A stretch of 64,000 nt of DNA from Nostoc sp. CHAB 5824. Lineage in GTDB: Bacteria > Cyanobacteriota > Cyanobacteriia > Cyanobacteriales > Nostocaceae. The stretch spans positions 620,001 through 684,000 of the forward strand of contig NZ_JAIVFT010000002.1 of NCBI RefSeq assembly GCF_020829665.1, written 5' to 3'. Positions 59,813 through 64,000 of the stretch are shown here, in pieces. The first letter of the stretch is position 1. Every line of letters begins with the position of its first letter. Under the pieces are notes generated by a model. It searched no databases. It was not told the origin of the DNA and saw only the letters and a program-made list of their open reading frames with translations. Position numbers and translations under genes: made by a program.

Positions 59813-61384
59813 ATGTCCAGCATTTCTCTTGACAAAAGTAACTCTCATGTCGTCGTTATCGGTGCAGGAATAGGTGGACTGACTGCTGGAGCATTATTAG
59901 CTCATAGAGGTTACAGTGTCTTAATTTTGGATCAAGCTCTTGTACCAGGAGGCTGTGCTTCTACCTTTAAACGCCAGGGATTTACCTTTGATGTAGGCGC
60001 AACTCAGGTGGCGGGGTTGGAACCAGGGGGAATTCACCACCGCATTTTCTCAGAATTGTCAATAGATTTACCACAAGCAACGCCTTGTGACCCTGCTTGT
60101 GCGGTGTATTTACCTGGGGAAAGCACACCGATTAATGTCTGGCGCGACCAAGAGAAATGGCAAGAGGAACGACAAAAACAGTTTCCCGGTAGCGAACCGT
60201 TTTGGCAATTGATGGCAACTTTGTTTGATGCTAGTTGGGAATTTCAAGGACGCGATCCGGTGCTACCACCACGTAATTTATGGGATTTGTGGCAGCTAGC
60301 GCAAGCGGTGCGTCCTAGTACATTAATTACCGTACCCTTCACTTTGTTTACGGTAGGAGATGCTTTACGATTATGTGGACTGGGAAATGACCAACGACTG
60401 AGAACTTTTTTAGATTTGCAATTGAAGCTATACTCCCAGGTGGATGCAGAACAAACAGCATTACTTTATGCTGCCACAGCGTTGAGTGTATCCCAACTGC
60501 CCCAAGGATTGTTTCACCTCCAGGGAAGTATGCAAGTATTAAGCGATCGCTTGGTACAATCCTTAGTAAGAGATGGCGGCAAATTGTTGATGCGCCACAC
60601 TGTAGAACAAATCAAAGTAGAAAACGGCAAAGCTACTGCTGTAGTTATTAGAAATCAGAAAACTGGCGAAGTCTGGACAGAAGCCGCCGACCACATAGTT
60701 AGCAATGTCACCGTGCAAAACTTGGTGCAGTTATTGGGAGAACAAGCGCCATCTGGGTATAAAAACCGCGTGGAAAAACTGCCCCAAGCATCGGGTGCGT
60801 TTGTGGTGTATTTGGGTGTAGATGCCAGCGCGATTCCACCTGAATGCCCTCCCCACCTGCAATTCCTGTACGATGTCAATGGCCCCATTGGCGAGAATAA
60901 TTCCCTATTTGTTTCCGTCAGCCATCCTGGAGATGGCCGCGCACCGGAGGGGAAAGCGACAATTATTGCTTCTTCATTTGTCGATCCTGCACAGTGGTGG
61001 CAGACTGATGATTATGAAGGACTAAAAGAAAAGTTTACCCAAGAAGCGATCGCTCGTCTTGCCCAATACTTTTATCTCAAACCAGAAACGATTATTCATC
61101 AAGAAGCAGCAACACCGCGCACCTTTGCTTATTTCACAGCCCGCGATCGCGGTATAGTTGGCGGTATTGGTCAAAGGATTCCTACCTTTGGCCCCTTTGG
61201 GTTCGCCAATCGTACCCCAATCCAGCATTTGTGGTTAGTTGGTGACTCCACGCATCCCGGCGAAGGTACTGCTGGGGTGAGTTATTCGGCGCTAACGGTA
61301 GTTAGGCAAATTGAAGAAGAGGCAAGGGGGCAGGGAGCAGGGAGCATGGGGGATAGAACAGCAAGGGGCTTTGACCCCGCCTGA
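59813..61384 (+). CDS. crtD: C-3',4' desaturase CrtD (carotenoid)
   Basis: A 523-residue FAD-dependent carotenoid desaturase/isomerase. VVVIGAGIGGLTAGALLAHRGYSVLILDQALVPGGCASTF is the dinucleotide-binding motif; GFTFDVGATQVAGLEPGGIHHRIFSEL, YAATALSVSQLPQGLFHLQGSMQVLSDRLVQSL and LWLVGDSTHPGEGTAGVSYSAL are typical of cyanobacterial CrtD and its CrtH relatives. CrtD introduces the 3',4' double bond in the myxol branch of carotenoid synthesis, in thylakoid or cytoplasmic membranes. The last 20 residues (ARGQGAGSMGDRTARGFDPA) are a low-complexity extension. CrtD is favoured over CrtH by these blocks. Confidence 0.85.
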   Translation: MSSISLDKSNSHVVVIGAGIGGLTAGALLAHRGYSVLILDQALVPGGCASTFKRQGFTFDVGATQVAGLEPGGIHHRIFSELSIDLPQATPCDPACAVYLPGESTPINVWRDQEKWQEERQKQFPGSEPFWQLMATLFDASWEFQGRDPVLPPRNLWDLWQLAQAVRPSTLITVPFTLFTVGDALRLCGLGNDQRLRTFLDLQLKLYSQVDAEQTALLYAATALSVSQLPQGLFHLQGSMQVLSDRLVQSLVRDGGKLLMRHTVEQIKVENGKATAVVIRNQKTGEVWTEAADHIVSNVTVQNLVQLLGEQAPSGYKNRVEKLPQASGAFVVYLGVDASAIPPECPPHLQFLYDVNGPIGENNSLFVSVSHPGDGRAPEGKATIIASSFVDPAQWWQTDDYEGLKEKFTQEAIARLAQYFYLKPETIIHQEAATPRTFAYFTARDRGIVGGIGQRIPTFGPFGFANRTPIQHLWLVGDSTHPGEGTAGVSYSALTVVRQIEEEARGQGAGSMGDRTARGFDPA

Positions 61385-61569
61385 ACGAGAACCACGCTTG
61401 GTTATTGTGGGGAACTGAGATAATATATGTTCCCCCCTGCTCCCTTTCTCCTTCCTCCTGCCTCTTCTTTGAAAAGTCCTCCTGCCTTAGCAGGCAAGTT
61501 ATACTTGTAACCGATGACAAAAGGGACGGAAAACTGCTCAAATTAAGTTAGTGTTGCTAATCTGGAGTA

Positions 61570-62676
61570 ATGACAGACAGCGTTTTAATTCTTGGTGGAC
61601 GGGGCCGAATTGGTAGCAGTGTTGCTCAGGATCTAGCTACCCATACGCAGGCTCAAATTACAATTACTGGACGTTCTGCGGAGTTTGGCAAGGCTGTGAG
61701 CTTGTCTTCAGGAGGACAAGTGCAGTTTTTGGTATTGGACTTGGCAGAAGTTGACAAGTTGCGAGATGCGATCGCAAACTCTAACTTAGTCATTCACTGT
61801 GCTGGCCCATTTCACTATCGAGATACTAATGTTCTCGAAACCTGTATTGCTCAAGGCGTTAATTATGTAGATGTTAGTGACCATCGTTCTTATACCAGCA
61901 AAGCTCTCAATTTTAGTGAACAAGCTGCTGCTGCTGGTGTGACGGCAATTATTAATACTGGCATTTTTCCTGGTATTTCTAACAGCATGGTACGTCAAGG
62001 TGTTGAACAATTTGATAAACCAGAAAAGATCCATTTAAGTTATTTAGTTTCGGGTTCTGGTGGTGCTGGCATTACAGTGATGCGGACAACTTTTCTTGGG
62101 TTGCAGTATCCTTTTGAGACTTGGATAGATGGAAAATGGGAGGTCATCAAGCCTTATAGTGAAAGAGAATTAGTTGAGTTTCCATCTCCCTATGGACGCA
62201 CCGGAGTTTACTGGTTTGATATGCCAGAAACCTTTACACTGCCTAAAGCTTTCCCATCAGTAAAAACTGTAATTACTAAGTTTGGCTCTGTTCCTGATTT
62301 TTACAATCACCTAACTTGGATTGCAGCACATATTTTTCCCAAGTGGTTAATGCAGCGTCGTTACATGATTGAATTTCTGTCTCATGTCAGCCATTCGATG
62401 ACAGATGTCACTAATAATTTTAGTGGAATTGGTGTAGCAGTTCGTTCAGAAGTTACAGGACAAAAAAATGGTCAAACCGCAGTTTATTGCTCAACTGTAG
62501 TGCATGAAAATACAGCAGTGGCTTCTGGTTGCGGCACGGGTAGTATTGCCCAGTTATTGCTAGAAGGTAAACTCAAGAAACCAGGTGTTTCTGCTGTGGA
62601 AGAAGCACTACCAACAAATTTATTTGAAGAGGTAATGCAAAGCCGAGGAATTCAAATTAATCACAGTTGGTTATAG
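61570..62676 (+). CDS. Saccharopine dehydrogenase-like oxidoreductase
   Basis: A 368-residue protein with an N-terminal Rossmann fold (VLILGGRGRIGSSVAQDLATH), NLVIHCAGPFHYRDTNVLETCIAQGVNYVDVSD and IINTGIFPGISNSMVRQGVE, as in saccharopine dehydrogenase NADP-binding proteins. The C-terminal half lacks the classical substrate domain of lysine enzymes, so it is a trans-acting enoyl reductase or carotenoid/lipid related enzyme rather than a lysine enzyme. It follows crtD on the same strand after 185 bases. Function open. Confidence 0.85.
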   Translation: MTDSVLILGGRGRIGSSVAQDLATHTQAQITITGRSAEFGKAVSLSSGGQVQFLVLDLAEVDKLRDAIANSNLVIHCAGPFHYRDTNVLETCIAQGVNYVDVSDHRSYTSKALNFSEQAAAAGVTAIINTGIFPGISNSMVRQGVEQFDKPEKIHLSYLVSGSGGAGITVMRTTFLGLQYPFETWIDGKWEVIKPYSERELVEFPSPYGRTGVYWFDMPETFTLPKAFPSVKTVITKFGSVPDFYNHLTWIAAHIFPKWLMQRRYMIEFLSHVSHSMTDVTNNFSGIGVAVRSEVTGQKNGQTAVYCSTVVHENTAVASGCGTGSIAQLLLEGKLKKPGVSAVEEALPTNLFEEVMQSRGIQINHSWL

Positions 62677-62909
62677 CTTAATACGCTTGGGTTAAGCACA
62701 CTGGATGAAAATTTCATACGATTTTACAAAATATTTAGATACAGAGATAGGGGCGTACAGATCTACGCCCTTACTATAGGTAAAAATTAATATACCTTGC
62801 GATAGAAGGAAAAACTGTACCTAAACATTTAGGATGCCTGTGAGCCTGAAATATTGAATATATTTATACATAACCAAGGCTTATAACAAAACAACAGGAG
62901 GAGTTTTTC

Positions 62910-63299
62910 ATGCAAAAAATTCTATTAACTTTAAAACAAGCATTACTTTCAAGCTTTTTGGTTATTGGCTTAATGATTTTCGTCAGCTTGTCAGCTTCAT
63001 TCATTTTCGTTCAGCAAGCTAGTTATGCAACTACTCTTGAAGAATTAAAGCTAATACCGCCAGAGTATAAACCAAATTCTGAAGAAAAAATTAATCGTGC
63101 TAACGAATTTGACCCAGGTATTGGTATTCAAGAAGAAGAACGACAAGAAGCTTATGAGCAAGCAATAAAAGATTCAGAAAATCTTAATACTATAGAGAAG
63201 ACTTACGAAAGGAATTTGAAAGCTGAACAAGTACAAAATCCCCCAGAAAGCTTTGGTGAAAAAGCGAAAGAAGTTATTGAAAAGGTAACAGGTAAATAG
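62910..63299 (+). CDS. Small exported low-complexity protein
   Basis: A 129-residue protein with a strong AGGAGG seven bases before ATG 62910. Residues 1-40 are a signal peptide or anchor (LSSFLVIGLMIFVSLSASFIFVQQASYA). The mature part is acidic and helical (PPEYKPNSEEKINRANEFDPGIGIQEEERQEAYEQAIKDSENLNTIEKTYERNLKAEQV), ending AKEVIEKVTGK. Likely periplasmic; I do not recognise the family, although similar small exported proteins occur in other Nostocales. Confidence 0.75.
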   Translation: MQKILLTLKQALLSSFLVIGLMIFVSLSASFIFVQQASYATTLEELKLIPPEYKPNSEEKINRANEFDPGIGIQEEERQEAYEQAIKDSENLNTIEKTYERNLKAEQVQNPPESFGEKAKEVIEKVTGK

Positions 63300-63432
63300 A
63301 AAATATAGACCTAACCCCTAACCCTTTCCCTAGAAGGGAAGGGGATTCAGATTTAAAGCCTCTCTCCGGTTTTGAATCAGGTTTAAAAAATTAAATTTTA
63401 GTGGAGTGTCAAGGCTAAAATAGTGCATTAGA

Positions 63433-63533
63433 TGTAGGTTGGTTTGAGCGTAAGCGTTACCCAACATTGATCGGAGTGTTGGGTTACCCTGCCTTAAGCC
63501 TTTTTGGGTCTAAGTTCTTCAACCCAACCTACA
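63433..63533. repeat. Palindromic intergenic repeat (tgtaggttgg ends)
   Basis: A roughly 100-bp element with ends tgtaggttgg (63433-63442) and ccaacctaca (63524-63533), and an inner pair acccaaca / tgttgggt. This is the 'taggttggg' repeat widespread between cyanobacterial genes. A purine/pyrimidine hairpin (ccctaaccctttcccta / gggaagggg) precedes it at about 63312-63344. Confidence 0.7.
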
Positions 63534-63588
63534 AATTTTTTTGCAACAATTTAGTCTTGCCACACCCTACAAAAAACAAAAATTGCTT

Positions 63589-64000
63589 TTACTCAAATTC
63601 ATCTATTGTGGTGCGAGGAGTAGTCTTTTTCTGATTAGCAAGATTGCGCTGATACCACTTCATTAATGGAGTTGCACTAATTCCATGCACAATCACCGAA
63701 GCTACAATAGTAGTGTAAATTATCCAAGCAATTTGTTCGGCAGCTTCACCTTTTAAGCCATGACCAAAGGCATAGGCAAGATAATATAAAGAGCCAACAC
63801 CGCGAATACCAAACCATCCAAATAACCACCGAGTTCCTGGGTGCATGGTTCGGCGGTGTGAGTCTAGAGGGCGTTTACCTATTGTGCTAATCCAAACTCC
63901 TACAGGTCGGATTATGAATAATAACAAAATTATAACTAATAAAGATTGCATACCATACTTAAGCATTGGCTGCAATAATAATATTGAACCCAATACTAGA
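63589..64000 (-). CDS. Cation:proton antiporter (Na+/H+, CPA1-type), C-terminal part
   Basis: The minus strand is open from the right window edge to the stop at 63589. Membrane helices VLGSILLLQPMLKYGMQSLLVIILLLFIIRPVGVWIST and WIIYTTIVASVIVHGISATPLMKWY, with the conserved RWLFGWFGIRGVGSLYYLAYAF (the G-x-R-G-x-G block) between, are diagnostic of NhaP/CPA1 antiporters. Only the last 137 or so residues are present. It ends in a short hydrophilic tail. Confidence 0.88.
   Translation of the reverse strand, partial: LVLGSILLLQPMLKYGMQSLLVIILLLFIIRPVGVWISTIGKRPLDSHRRTMHPGTRWLFGWFGIRGVGSLYYLAYAFGHGLKGEAAEQIAWIIYTTIVASVIVHGISATPLMKWYQRNLANQKKTTPRTTIDEFE

Noticed and set aside
59775..59870. 31-codon frame just before crtD
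   Set aside because: Overlaps the crtD start in another frame and has no ribosome site.

Overview
The window looks like chromosomal DNA of a filamentous, heterocyst-forming-type cyanobacterium (order Nostocales, Nostoc/Anabaena-like). The signs are abundant GCGATCGC (HIP1) octamers inside and between genes, heptamer STRR-type tandem repeats, many dispersed palindromic repeats, and cyanobacterial gene families: CrtD, a CSP41-like protein, DUF2808, Uma2-family genes and cyanobacterial extracellular polysaccharide genes. No rRNA, tRNA or CRISPR array was seen. Gene density is moderate and long stretches are made of small repeats and mobile-element debris.

Layout. 0-5 kb: the first 69 codons of a Crp/Fnr regulator and a 1382-residue protein ending in an actin/Hsp70-like ATPase domain. 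5-14 kb: surface polysaccharide and sugar metabolism (two polyprenyl-phosphate sugar transferases, a sugar ABC permease, GDP-fucose synthase, GDP-mannose 4,6-dehydratase, a GT4 glycosyltransferase), 5-formyl-THF cyclo-ligase, an HNH nuclease paired with an antitoxin-like gene, and a CSP41-like epimerase. 14-26 kb: Uma2 proteins, a SUKH protein, SMP-30, an Lhr-like helicase, DoxX, DUF2808, a GT2 enzyme, tandem TVP38/TMEM64 membrane proteins and a condensation/acyltransferase-type enzyme. 27-32.8 kb: a flavin disulfide oxidoreductase of the MerA-like group and a PA14x3 / Calx-beta / sugar-dehydrogenase protein. 34-39.5 kb: MgtE, an SDR and a PGM1-type ATP-grasp peptide ligase. 39.5-42 kb: nested mobile elements. 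42-50 kb: a frameshifted Ser/Thr kinase, a DUF4255 + AAA ATPase pair of contractile-injection-system type, then an ABC/AAA ATPase + DUF4276 pair that looks like a defence module. 50-57 kb: SAM hydrolase, small proteins, aspS, a dead HicBA module, a copper-storage-like fragment, a 21-bp minisatellite and a CPT-like kinase. 57-64 kb: a membrane pentapeptide-repeat protein, CrtD, a saccharopine-dehydrogenase-like protein, a small exported protein and the end of a Na+/H+ antiporter.

Connections. gmd and fcl (9-10 kb) make GDP-fucose, which can feed the surface polysaccharide made with the neighbouring transferases. In related cyanobacteria GDP-fucose also feeds myxol fucoside, the carotenoid for which CrtD (60 kb) is needed. 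The two TVP38 genes and the MerA-like oxidoreductase form a frequently seen membrane/redox neighbourhood. The 44.8-50.2 kb block carries two adjacent two-gene ATPase modules.

Most notable: (i) a 33-bp palindromic repeat read in frame inside two unrelated proteins, giving both the peptide SDA(S/W)GGLRLRK; (ii) a 458-bp nested element with perfect 20-bp terminal inverted repeats and a perfect 10-bp target duplication; (iii) a multi-layer nested element with IS982, an integrase remnant and an intact 56-codon gene; (iv) the ATPase + DUF4276 pair; (v) decayed hicBA, C5-methyltransferase and DUF326 genes recognisable only by joining frames or reading short ones.
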